DNA from: Streptomonospora nanhaiensis
GTDB lineage: Bacteria > Actinomycetota > Actinomycetes > Streptosporangiales > Streptosporangiaceae
DNA length: 64,000 nucleotides
Assembly (NCBI RefSeq): GCF_013410565.1
Contig: NZ_JACCFO010000001.1
Location: 6,014,001 to 6,078,000, forward strand
Direction of reading: 5' to 3'
A program made the position numbers and the translations under genes. Numbering within the stretch: position 1 is the first letter of the stretch; every line of letters begins with the position of its first letter. Under the pieces are notes generated by a model. It was not told where the DNA came from. It saw nothing but the letters and a program-made list of their open reading frames with translations, and did not search any database. This document shows, piece by piece, positions 25,469 to 33,092 of the stretch.

Positions 25469-27172
25469 ATGCGCTCCGCTTACATCGAGGCGCTCGGCCC
25501 GGCCGAGCACATCCGCTACGGCGACCTGCCCCCACCGCGGCCGGCTTCCGGCGAGGTGCTGGTGGACGTCGCCTACACCGCGGTCAACCACGTCGACACC
25601 TTCGTCCGCTCCGGTGCGTGGCGCACCCCGCTGACCTTCCCGTTCGTCATCGGCCGCGACCTCGTGGGCACCGTGGCCGCCGACAGCCCGCCGGCCGGGG
25701 GATTCGTGCCGGGTGAGCGGGTGTGGTGCCTGAGCATGGGCCACGCCGGCCGCCAGGGCGCCGCCGCCGAGCGGGTCGCGGTGCCCGCGGACCGCCTCTA
25801 CCGGCTCCCGCCCGAGGTGCCCGGGGCTGAGGCCGCCGCCCTGGCCCATCCCGCCGCCACCGCCTACCTCGCCCTGTTCGTGCACGGCGGGCTGCGCCCC
25901 GGCGCGCGCGTGGTGGTCGTGGGCGCCGGGGGCAACGTGGGCGGCGCGGCCGTGGTGATGGCGGCAGAGGCCGGGGCCCGCGTGACGGCGGTCGCCTCGG
26001 CCGCCGACGCCGCCTACTGCCGCGCGCTGGGCGCCGAGGCCGCCGTGGACTACCGCGCCCCCGACCTGGCCGGTGCGCTCGCCGCGCTGCACCCCGAGGG
26101 CGCCGACCTGGTGGTCGACGCCGCCGGCCGCAACGACGTCGAGACCGCCGTGCCGCTGCTGGCGCGGCGCGGCCGCATGGTGCTGCTGGCCGGCATGGCC
26201 ACCCGCCCCGTCCTGCCCGCCGGACCGCTCTACCTGCTGGACCGCACCGTCACCGGGTTCGCGATCTCCCAGGCCGCCACCGACGAGCTGGCGGCGGCCG
26301 CCGACCACGTGGCCCGGCTGGCGGCGGCGGGGCGGCTGCGCCCGCGCCGGGTGGAGGTGCTGCCGCTGAGCGAGGCCGCCCAGGCCCACCGCCGCCTGGA
26401 GGCGGGGGAGGGCGCGGGGGTGCGCTTCGTGCTGGCCACCGGCGTCGGCGAGAGCGCCGCGGGATCGGCGCGATCCGGCGCGGTCGAGGCGGCCCGGGCC
26501 GGCGGCGCCGCCCCGGCCGCCCGGCCCGGCGCCGCCGCCCGCCCTGGCAGCGCCGACGGCGCCGACTTGACCAACGCCCCCGGCGGCCGTGGCCCGGACG
26601 GCGCCGCGGCTGCCAGCCTCAGCGCCATGAGTACTTCGATTGTGGACCAGTCCCCGCTGTTCGAGGTGCGCGCCGAAATCCGGGTCGCCGCGCCGCCGTC
26701 CGCCGTCTACACGCTCGTCAGCGACCTGCCGTCCCAGGGCAAGTGGAGCCCGGAGTGCCGGGGCGGCGAGTGGGTGCAGGGCGAGCCGGGGGCCGTGGGC
26801 TCGGTCTTCCGGGGCGAGAACTACCGCGCCCAGGACGTGGTCGGGTGGGCGCCGCTGGTGCGCGGCACCTGGCACACCGAGGCCCGCGTCGTGGCCGCCG
26901 AGCCCGACCGCACCTTCCGCTGGATGATGCTCTCCCACGCCAAGGAGGACCAGGAGAGCATCTGGGGCTTCGACGTCGCGCCCGACGGCGAGGGCGGCTC
27001 GGTCCTCGTCCACCACTTCCGGATGGGCCGCGCCACGGCCGGCATCCACAAGATCGTCGCGGACCTCGACGAAGAGGACCGCAAGCGGTTCATCGCCGAG
27101 TGGACCGAAAAGCTCGAATCCGACCTCGCCGTGACGCTGAGCCGCATCAAGGACGTCATCGAGCAGGCGTGA
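25469..27172 (+). CDS. Zinc-independent medium-chain dehydrogenase in frame with a SRPBCC domain
   Basis: One open frame of 567 codons. Residues 1-330 are a quinone oxidoreductase-like MDR protein, with GRDLVGTVA and the NADPH-binding VVVVGAGGNVGGAAVV. About 55 Ala/Gly/Pro-rich residues follow. From ATG 26627 a SRPBCC (polyketide cyclase/START-like) domain runs to the end, with VAAPPSAVYTLVSDLPSQGKW. No stop separates the two parts and no ribosome site precedes 26627. This is therefore either a true fusion or two genes whose second is translated from a poor or leaderless start. The ligase follows after 40 bp. Substrates are unknown; SRPBCC domains bind hydrophobic ligands. Confidence 0.75.
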   Translation: MRSAYIEALGPAEHIRYGDLPPPRPASGEVLVDVAYTAVNHVDTFVRSGAWRTPLTFPFVIGRDLVGTVAADSPPAGGFVPGERVWCLSMGHAGRQGAAAERVAVPADRLYRLPPEVPGAEAAALAHPAATAYLALFVHGGLRPGARVVVVGAGGNVGGAAVVMAAEAGARVTAVASAADAAYCRALGAEAAVDYRAPDLAGALAALHPEGADLVVDAAGRNDVETAVPLLARRGRMVLLAGMATRPVLPAGPLYLLDRTVTGFAISQAATDELAAAADHVARLAAAGRLRPRRVEVLPLSEAAQAHRRLEAGEGAGVRFVLATGVGESAAGSARSGAVEAARAGGAAPAARPGAAARPGSADGADLTNAPGGRGPDGAAAASLSAMSTSIVDQSPLFEVRAEIRVAAPPSAVYTLVSDLPSQGKWSPECRGGEWVQGEPGAVGSVFRGENYRAQDVVGWAPLVRGTWHTEARVVAAEPDRTFRWMMLSHAKEDQESIWGFDVAPDGEGGSVLVHHFRMGRATAGIHKIVADLDEEDRKRFIAEWTEKLESDLAVTLSRIKDVIEQA

Positions 27173-27212
27173 CCGGCCGCCGTTCACGCGCGACGACCAG
27201 GACGGAAGGGCA

Positions 27213-28787
27213 ATGTTCCTACAGCGCATCGCAAACAAGGGCATCCGGCTGGGCACCCTGTTCGACCGGGCCGCCGCCCGGCACCCGGCCTCGCCCGTCA
27301 TCCTCGACCACGACCTCGACATCGCCCCCGAGACCGGCCGGCGCCCCTCCCTGACCGAGCTGGCCCGGGTGGTGGCCGACGCGGCCTCGCGCCTGTGGTC
27401 GGTGCGGGTCCGCCCCGGCGACTACGTCGTGGTCCACAAGTCCGACAACTTCGACATCTCCCTGCTGGCGTGCGCCATCGCCCGCATCGGCGCCATCCCG
27501 GTGATGCTGTCGGCCAAGCTCGACGGCGACACCGTGGCCCAGCTCATCCGCCGCGTCGACAACCCCTACCTCCTCACCGACCAGGCCAAGCTGGAGACCG
27601 AGCTGCCCGCCGAGGTGTTCGACACCTGCCGCACCGTGCTGCTGGTCTCGGGCACCTACGAGGGCGCTGTCTCCCTGGCCTCCCTCGCCGGCGCACCCCG
27701 GGTGCGCCCGGTCGAGATGCCCCCCTCCCACCCGACCCTCATCACCCACACCTCCGGCACCACCGGCCTGCCCAAGCTGGCGGTGCACACCGGGCACACC
27801 TTCCAGGCCCGCTACCGGCCGCAGGCCACCATCGTGGGCGCGGCGGTGCGGCGCAGCGAGCCGGTCGCCGTGCACGTGTCGTTCGTGCACTCGCGCATGT
27901 ACACGGCCATGCCGATCTCGATCCTGCAGGGCCACCCGCTGATCGTCCTGCGCGACGACGACCCCGAGCGGGTCGCCGAGGTGTTCTCCCAGGTGCCGCC
28001 CGGGTTCATCGAGGCGCACCCCAACACCTTCCTGCGCTGGGAGGTGCTGGCCGAGGACCCGCGCAAGCCGCTGGCCAACGTCAAGTACTTCAGCAGCACC
28101 TTCGACGCCATCCACCCCCGCACCGTGCAGCGCATGCTCTCGGCCTCGCGCCGGCGCAACCCGCTGTTCGCCCAGGCCTACGGCCAGAGCGAGGTCGGCC
28201 CCATCGCCGCGCGCACCTACAACCGCGCCATGGGCGACGACTTCGACGGCCGGTGCGTGGGCCGGCCGTTCCCCGGCATGACCGGGGTGCGGGTGGTCAG
28301 CCGCGACGGCCGCCCCGTCACCAAGTCCTCGCCCGGCTACATCGAGGTCAGCAGCGACGGCCGCATCCTCACCTACCTCGGCGAGCACCACCGCTGGGAG
28401 AAGCAGGCGCAGGGCTCCTGGTGGCGCATGGGCGACCTGGGCTACCGCACCAAGTGGGGCTGCCTGCACCTGCTCGACCGCGAGGTGGACGAGATCCCCG
28501 GCATCGAGAGCACCCTGGAGATCGAGGACCGGCTGTTCGCCCGTCTGCCCGCCCTGGTGGAGGTCGTGATCGTGCCCTCGCCCGAGGGCGCCCCCGTCCC
28601 CGTCGTCTGCACCCGCGACGACGAACCGCTCGACCCGGCCGCCTGGAAGCGCGCGGTGGAGGACCTGCCGCCGCTGGCCGACCCGGTGCAGTGGCGCCTG
28701 GAGGACCTGCCCCAGACCGCCACCACCAAGATCAAGCGCCTGGAGCTGGCCGGCCGCCTGCACCAGGCCGCCGCAAGCGGCGCCTGA
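27213..28787 (+). CDS. Class I adenylate-forming enzyme (acyl/aryl-CoA ligase-like)
   Basis: The 524-residue protein has the ANL-superfamily motifs: THTSGTTGLPKLAVHT as the phosphate loop, AYGQSEVGP as the A5 region, MGDLGYRT with the ribose-binding Asp, and the C-terminal catalytic Lys in ATTKIKRLELAG. It activates a carboxylic acid as an acyl-AMP and probably passes it to CoA or another thiol. 3-Hydroxyanthranilate made by the phz-like operon is an attractive substrate, but that is inference. GGAAGGGCA precedes ATG 27213. It sits in a plus-strand run with the oxidoreductase/SRPBCC frame and the lyase-like gene. Confidence 0.88.
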   Translation: MFLQRIANKGIRLGTLFDRAAARHPASPVILDHDLDIAPETGRRPSLTELARVVADAASRLWSVRVRPGDYVVVHKSDNFDISLLACAIARIGAIPVMLSAKLDGDTVAQLIRRVDNPYLLTDQAKLETELPAEVFDTCRTVLLVSGTYEGAVSLASLAGAPRVRPVEMPPSHPTLITHTSGTTGLPKLAVHTGHTFQARYRPQATIVGAAVRRSEPVAVHVSFVHSRMYTAMPISILQGHPLIVLRDDDPERVAEVFSQVPPGFIEAHPNTFLRWEVLAEDPRKPLANVKYFSSTFDAIHPRTVQRMLSASRRRNPLFAQAYGQSEVGPIAARTYNRAMGDDFDGRCVGRPFPGMTGVRVVSRDGRPVTKSSPGYIEVSSDGRILTYLGEHHRWEKQAQGSWWRMGDLGYRTKWGCLHLLDREVDEIPGIESTLEIEDRLFARLPALVEVVIVPSPEGAPVPVVCTRDDEPLDPAAWKRAVEDLPPLADPVQWRLEDLPQTATTKIKRLELAGRLHQAAASGA

Positions 28788-28873
28788 CCGCCGATGGCCG
28801 CCCCCGCGCCGCGACCGTCCGGCCGCGCGGGGGCGTCTCGGCGTGCGGGCGGCACCGCCGCGAAGGGAGGGAC

Positions 28874-30418
28874 ATGCCCGAGAAGACGGCGTCCGGAGCG
28901 CCGCGCACCCGCGCGGCCGCCCGCCGGCGCCGCGCCCCCGAACGGGGCGGCCGCCTGATGAACGCCGCCCCGGCCCTGGCGCCGACCGGGCCGCTCACCG
29001 ACACCGGCCTGCTCTGCCCGGTGCGCGCGGGGACCCCCGTGGAGCGGGCGGTCGCCGACGACGCCTGGCTGCAGGCCGCGCTCGACGCCCAGGCGGCGCT
29101 GGCCCGCGCCCAGGCGTCCCTGGGCGCGCTGCCCGAGGAGGCGGCCCGCACCATCACCTCCGTCGCCGCCGACCACGGCCTGGACCCGCGCCTGGTCGCG
29201 GTCGCCGCCCGAGAGAACGCCAACCCGGCGGCGGCCCTCCAGCGCGCGTTCACCGCCGTGCTCGCCCAGCGCGACCCCGACTGCGCGCGGCACGTCCGCC
29301 GCAGCACCACCGCCCAGGACGTGTTCGAGACCGGCGCGATGCTGGTCGCCAAGCGCGCGCTGCGGGTGCTGCGCGGCGAACTGGAGACCGCGGAGCGCGC
29401 GCTCGCCGCCCTGTCGGCCGCCCACCGCGCCGCGCCCCCGGCCGGGCGCGGCCCCGCAGCCCGCGCCGTGGGGGTCATGCTGGGCCTGCGGGCGGCCGGA
29501 TGGTCGGCACAGGTGCGCCGCGCCCGCGCCCGGATCGAGTCGGTGCTGGACACCGGCCTGCCGGTGGTGCTCGGCGGCGGCTCGGGCACCGGGGAGCCGT
29601 TCGCCGAGGACGCGGGATACCCCGGTGCGCCTGGCGGCGACGGTGCCCCCGGTGGCGACGGCGGCAGTGGCGGCGACCGGGGCGGCGCGGTCGAGCCGCG
29701 CGACCCCGCCCGCCGCGCCGCGCTGCTGGCGGCCGCCTTCGCCCGCGAGACCGGCCTGGCAGCGGGCCCGCTGCCAGGCCCCGAGCCCGGGGCCGGACCC
29801 CGCGCGCCGCTGGCCGACATCGCCGCCGCCTGCGACGCCACCGCCGAGGTGCTGGGCCGGGTCGCGGCGGCGGTGCCGGTGCTGCCGCGCGGCCGCGCCA
29901 CCCCCTGGGTGGGTCCCGACGAGCGCGGCCCGATCCTCGCGGCGGCGCTGCAGGGCTGCGCGGTCCAGATCCCCGCACTGTCGGGCGCGCTCGTGCGCTG
30001 CCTGGTGGCGAGCGACGACCGTCCGCCGGGCAGCTGGCAGGGGGAGTGGACGCTGCTGCGCGAGTGCCTGCGGCTGACCGGCGGGGCCACCCACACCCTG
30101 GCCGAACTCGCGAGCGAGCTGCGTCTGCGGCTGGACCCCGAGGCGCTGGCCGACGAGCACGGCGCGGGCGGCGCCGCCGCCGTACGGCGGCTCGCCGAGA
30201 CCCTCGCCCCCGGCCTCGGCCGCGCGGGCGGGGCCCGCCCGGCGGCGGGCTGCGGCGCGGTGGCCGGTGCCGCCGACCCGGCGGCACCCGACGCACTCGG
30301 CGGCACGCCCCTGCCCCGCCTGCCCGGCGCCCTCACACCCCCGCCCCCACCCGACGCCCTCACCCCCGCCGCCTGGCCGGCCTCCCACCGCACCCCGGCC
30401 GCCGCCCACCACGGCTGA
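28874..30418 (+). CDS. Fumarase/aspartase-superfamily protein (PcaB-like) with degenerate signature loop
   Basis: The 514-residue protein follows the helical-bundle pattern of 3-carboxy-cis,cis-muconate cycloisomerase and adenylosuccinate lyase, including RRSTTAQDVFETGAMLV and EWTLLRECLRLTGGA. The superfamily loop normally reads GSSxMPxKxNP; the matching place here reads RATPWVGPDERGPILAA, without the catalytic Ser and Lys. Two Gly/Asp-rich insertions and a Pro-rich tail are also unusual. It may be a non-canonical lyase or have lost catalysis. The same superfamily includes nitrosuccinate lyases of nitrite-forming pathways, but the partner flavin monooxygenase is absent here. AAGGGAGGGAC precedes ATG 28874. 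Confidence 0.7.
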   Translation: MPEKTASGAPRTRAAARRRRAPERGGRLMNAAPALAPTGPLTDTGLLCPVRAGTPVERAVADDAWLQAALDAQAALARAQASLGALPEEAARTITSVAADHGLDPRLVAVAARENANPAAALQRAFTAVLAQRDPDCARHVRRSTTAQDVFETGAMLVAKRALRVLRGELETAERALAALSAAHRAAPPAGRGPAARAVGVMLGLRAAGWSAQVRRARARIESVLDTGLPVVLGGGSGTGEPFAEDAGYPGAPGGDGAPGGDGGSGGDRGGAVEPRDPARRAALLAAAFARETGLAAGPLPGPEPGAGPRAPLADIAAACDATAEVLGRVAAAVPVLPRGRATPWVGPDERGPILAAALQGCAVQIPALSGALVRCLVASDDRPPGSWQGEWTLLRECLRLTGGATHTLAELASELRLRLDPEALADEHGAGGAAAVRRLAETLAPGLGRAGGARPAAGCGAVAGAADPAAPDALGGTPLPRLPGALTPPPPPDALTPAAWPASHRTPAAAHHG

Positions 30419-30437
30419 CCACCGAGGCACCCCCGTG

Positions 30438-30467
30438 CGCCGCCGGTGGCCATGAGCACCGGCGGCG
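30438..30467. terminator. Terminator-like hairpin after the lyase-like gene
   Basis: Eleven-base perfect arms (CGCCGCCGGTG and its complement) with an 8-base loop start 20 bases after the stop. No T run follows. Confidence 0.6.
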
Positions 30468-30986
30468 GATGATCGGCGCAGCGGACGGCGACGGCCGGAG
30501 CCCGGGGCGCCGGAGTGCGAGAGCGCGGGCGGGAGACCCCCAGGCGCTCGGATGCGCGCCGCCCGGTCGAGCCGCGCCGCCCTCCGCTCTTCGTCGGCAC
30601 CCGGTGCGCCTGCCTCGTGTGGCCGTCGACGGAAAGCGCACATGGGGCCATAGCGCCAGATTGAGGGGGTGTGGGTGCACGGTATGGCGGTCTTGGCTGC
30701 CCGGCCCCTCGAATGTGCGGAGCAGGGCGGCTCCCGGGAGCGGAGCGGCCCGTCGTCATCCCGCCGGGAACCGCGCAGGATGCGGGCGCGCGGTCCGGGG
30801 ACGCCGGGGCGCGCACGCCCGCGGACCGCGCGCCCGCTCGGCCGAGGGCCCGGCGAACGAGCGCGCCCGCGTGGTGCGCCGCCCGCGTCGGCGCCGCTCG
30901 GCGGTGGCGGCAGACACGACCGCCGCGGCCGGCGCTCACCTCCGGGCGCCGGCCCGGGCCGCGACCTCCGTGGCCGGGCCGGCGGG
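30468..30986. other. 519-base gap without a recognisable gene
   Basis: The region lies between the convergent lyase-like gene and the first histidine kinase. It is GC-rich and I find no credible coding frame, RNA gene or repeat. Short frames starting near 30669 have compositions typical of antisense noise. Confidence 0.5.
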
Positions 30987-32177
30987 TCAGGGGCCCGTGC
31001 CGGCGCGGGCCGGGCGGGCCAGGGGGGCCGGGTCGACCGGCAGGGTGATGCGCAGGCGGAAGCGGCCGGCGCCCGCGCGGCCCGTGGACAGGGAGCCGCC
31101 GGCCGCGCGCAACCGCTCCGCCAGGTCGGCGAGCCCGCCCTCGGACGGCTTCTCCGCCGCCGGCGGGTCGGCCGGGTTGACGCCGTCGTTGACCATCTCG
31201 GCCACCACCTCGCAGCCCCGGCGGCGGATCGTGACGGAGCAGTACTCGGCGCGGCTGTGGCGCAGCACGTTGCTCGCCCCCTCGCGCAGCGCCGACGCCA
31301 GCAGCATGCTCGCGTTCAGCGGCAGCCGCCCGCAGTCGTTGGCCATGTCCACGCGCACTCCCGCCGTGGTCAGCACGGCGCGCACCGAGCGGCACTCCGC
31401 CTCCAGCAGCAGCTCGCGGTACCCGCGCGCCACCGCCCGCATGTCGGTGGAGGCCCGTCGGCTGATCTGGAGGATCTGCGCCAGCTCCTCGCGCGCCTGG
31501 GCCGGACGGGACGTGATCAGCCGCAGCGCCAGTTCACACTTCATCGACAGCTCCGAGAGCTTGTCGCCCAGCAGGTCGTGCAGCGAGCGGGCGAACCCCA
31601 GCCGCTCGCGCGCCACGGCGGCGTCGGCCAGTTCGTCCTTGGTGCGGCTCAGGTGCACCGCCAGGTCGCGCAGCCGGCAGATGCCGTAGAGCACCAGCCC
31701 CGAGACCACCGCCTGCACCGCCATGTAGACGGGACCGCCGTTCTGCGCCGGCGGCACCGCGCCGAACTGGGTGTGCACCACCACCACACCCGACACGACC
31801 AGCGCGAACACCGGCCAGGCCGAGCGGTGCGGCAGGATCAGCAGCGCGCTGCCGGCGAGGAAGCCGGGCATGCCCAGCCACGCGTCCTGGGTCACCAGCG
31901 GCGGCAGGAACACCAGCACGGACTGCACCGCCAGCCCGGCGCGGGCGCGCACGCGGTGCTCCGGGCGGGGCGCCCAGCGGCACAGCGCGAACTGGAGCGG
32001 GAGCAGGGCGGTCAGCACGGCCAGCGCCAGCGCGGTCTCGGCCGGGGAGGAGGGCCGCAGCAGCAGGTGCAGCGCGCTGATGAGGTAGTAGCCGCCGATG
32101 ACCAGGGCGACCGAGGACCGCAGGCACCCCAGCGCGGACTCGGGCACCAGCTCGCTGCCGCGCGCACCACCACGCAT
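30987..32177 (-). CDS. DesK-type sensor histidine kinase, paralogue 1
   Basis: The 396-residue protein has about five or six N-terminal membrane helices (residues 20-165) with little extracellular loop. A HisKA_3 dimerisation domain follows, with the phospho-accepting His200 in FARSLHDLLGD. The ATPase domain has an N box (REGASNVLRHS) and a G box (GGLADLAERLRAAGG). Its membrane part also aligns with the second kinase (AWLGMPGFLAGSALLILP against AWVGMPILLAGSLLLVLP), so they are paralogues. No regulator gene is adjacent; the NarL-type gene at the window start may be the partner. It is divergent from the small peptide gene. Confidence 0.88.
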   Translation of the reverse strand: MRGGARGSELVPESALGCLRSSVALVIGGYYLISALHLLLRPSSPAETALALAVLTALLPLQFALCRWAPRPEHRVRARAGLAVQSVLVFLPPLVTQDAWLGMPGFLAGSALLILPHRSAWPVFALVVSGVVVVHTQFGAVPPAQNGGPVYMAVQAVVSGLVLYGICRLRDLAVHLSRTKDELADAAVARERLGFARSLHDLLGDKLSELSMKCELALRLITSRPAQAREELAQILQISRRASTDMRAVARGYRELLLEAECRSVRAVLTTAGVRVDMANDCGRLPLNASMLLASALREGASNVLRHSRAEYCSVTIRRRGCEVVAEMVNDGVNPADPPAAEKPSEGGLADLAERLRAAGGSLSTGRAGAGRFRLRITLPVDPAPLARPARAGTGP

Positions 32178-32730
32178 GCCGGTCCTCCCCGGGTCCCACT
32201 GACCGCTTCGCCGTCGCGGGGAGCGGACCGCGCCGCGCCGCCGGCTCACGGCCGCGCCGGCCCGGCGCAGCGCGCGCCCGGGAGGCCCGGTCACCGACGA
32301 GCCTATGCGGCGGCCCGGCGCGCGCGAAAGCACGGGGCGCCGCGCCTCCCGGGCGGCCCGGCCGGCGCGGGACGGTCCCTCGGCCGGTCCGCGGTCCGCC
32401 TCGCCGCGCGGCACCGAGTCCTCGGGCGCGGTCAACGGGGCGACGGATACTGCCATGGCACCTCCTCCACACGTCTCTACGACACGGTGCCCGCCGGGGG
32501 TTCCGAAGACGTTGCGGAACCCCCGGCGGCGGCCCCCGGCCTCCGGCAGCGGCCCCGGCACACGGCCGGGGCGCGCGGCGGCGCCCGGGCCGGGCCGTGA
32601 GGAACGCACCCGCCCGGTCGTGACGGGCGCACTACCCGACGTCCGCACAGGGCACGACAATGGGCCGTGCATGTCAGCCCCCCGTCCGAATGCTGTGCCC
32701 CATGGGAATGTGCGAATGGAGGAGCGGAAC
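32178..32730. promoter_or_regulatory. 553-base divergent intergenic region before the peptide gene
   Basis: This region must hold the start signals for histidine kinase 1 (minus) and the peptide gene (plus). An open frame runs through it into the peptide gene from about 32305, but its Arg/Pro-rich composition and the strong ribosome site at 32718 argue that it is not translated. The 40 bases before the peptide gene are less GC-rich. I see no repeat. Confidence 0.4.
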
Positions 32731-32877
32731 ATGTCTACCCAGGAAACGGCCCTCCGACCCGGTCCGGTTTCGGTCGAGCCGAATGACCTCGTGATCGAGG
32801 AGTTCGACAACTGGACCACCGCCGAGGACGCCGTGGTCACCCCCACCTCGATCTGCACCCGCCCCGCGGCCTCCTGA
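32731..32877 (+). CDS. 48-residue peptide, candidate RiPP precursor or signal peptide
   Basis: A short frame with an excellent ribosome site: GGAGGAG, 6 bases before ATG 32731. It encodes 48 residues. The first 35 are acidic and leader-like, including DLVIEEFDNWTTAEDA. The last dozen, TPTSICTRPAAS, carry one Cys, two Ser and two Thr. This acidic leader with a Ser/Thr/Cys-containing end is typical of RiPP precursors. The only RiPP-type enzyme in the window is the E1/YcaO fusion at 318-2771, which would act on Cys, Ser or Thr. Two paralogous sensor kinases flank the gene, so it could instead be an autoinducing peptide. There is no hydrophobic signal sequence. I do not recognise the family. Confidence 0.7.
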   Translation: MSTQETALRPGPVSVEPNDLVIEEFDNWTTAEDAVVTPTSICTRPAAS

Positions 32878-33092
32878 AAGCCCGGTCCGGCGCCACGGCG
32901 GGCGCGCGTCCCCGCGCCGCTCGCCCGGGGCGGCGCACTGCGGTGCGCCGCCCCGCTGCCGTGCCCGCCGAGGGCGGCGAGCCGTCCGTATTGCCGGATT
33001 GACGTACCGGCTGTATATCCTCCGATGCGGACCGGCAGCGCCGCCCGTCCGACCCCCTGTGCCCGGTTCGACGCCTGCGGGAGCGGATATCC

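Noticed and set aside
26627-27172. Separate SRPBCC gene as an independent annotation
   Set aside because: It is possible, but no ribosome site or stop codon separates it from the oxidoreductase, so I kept one open frame and noted the alternative.
28874-30418. Nitrosuccinate lyase of a nitrite/diazo pathway
   Set aside because: The superfamily fits and an adenylate-forming ligase is adjacent, but the partner flavin monooxygenase is missing and the catalytic loop is degenerate.
32305-32877. A longer protein ending in the 48-residue peptide
   Set aside because: The upstream part is Arg/Pro-rich noise, and a strong ribosome site directly precedes the ATG at 32731.
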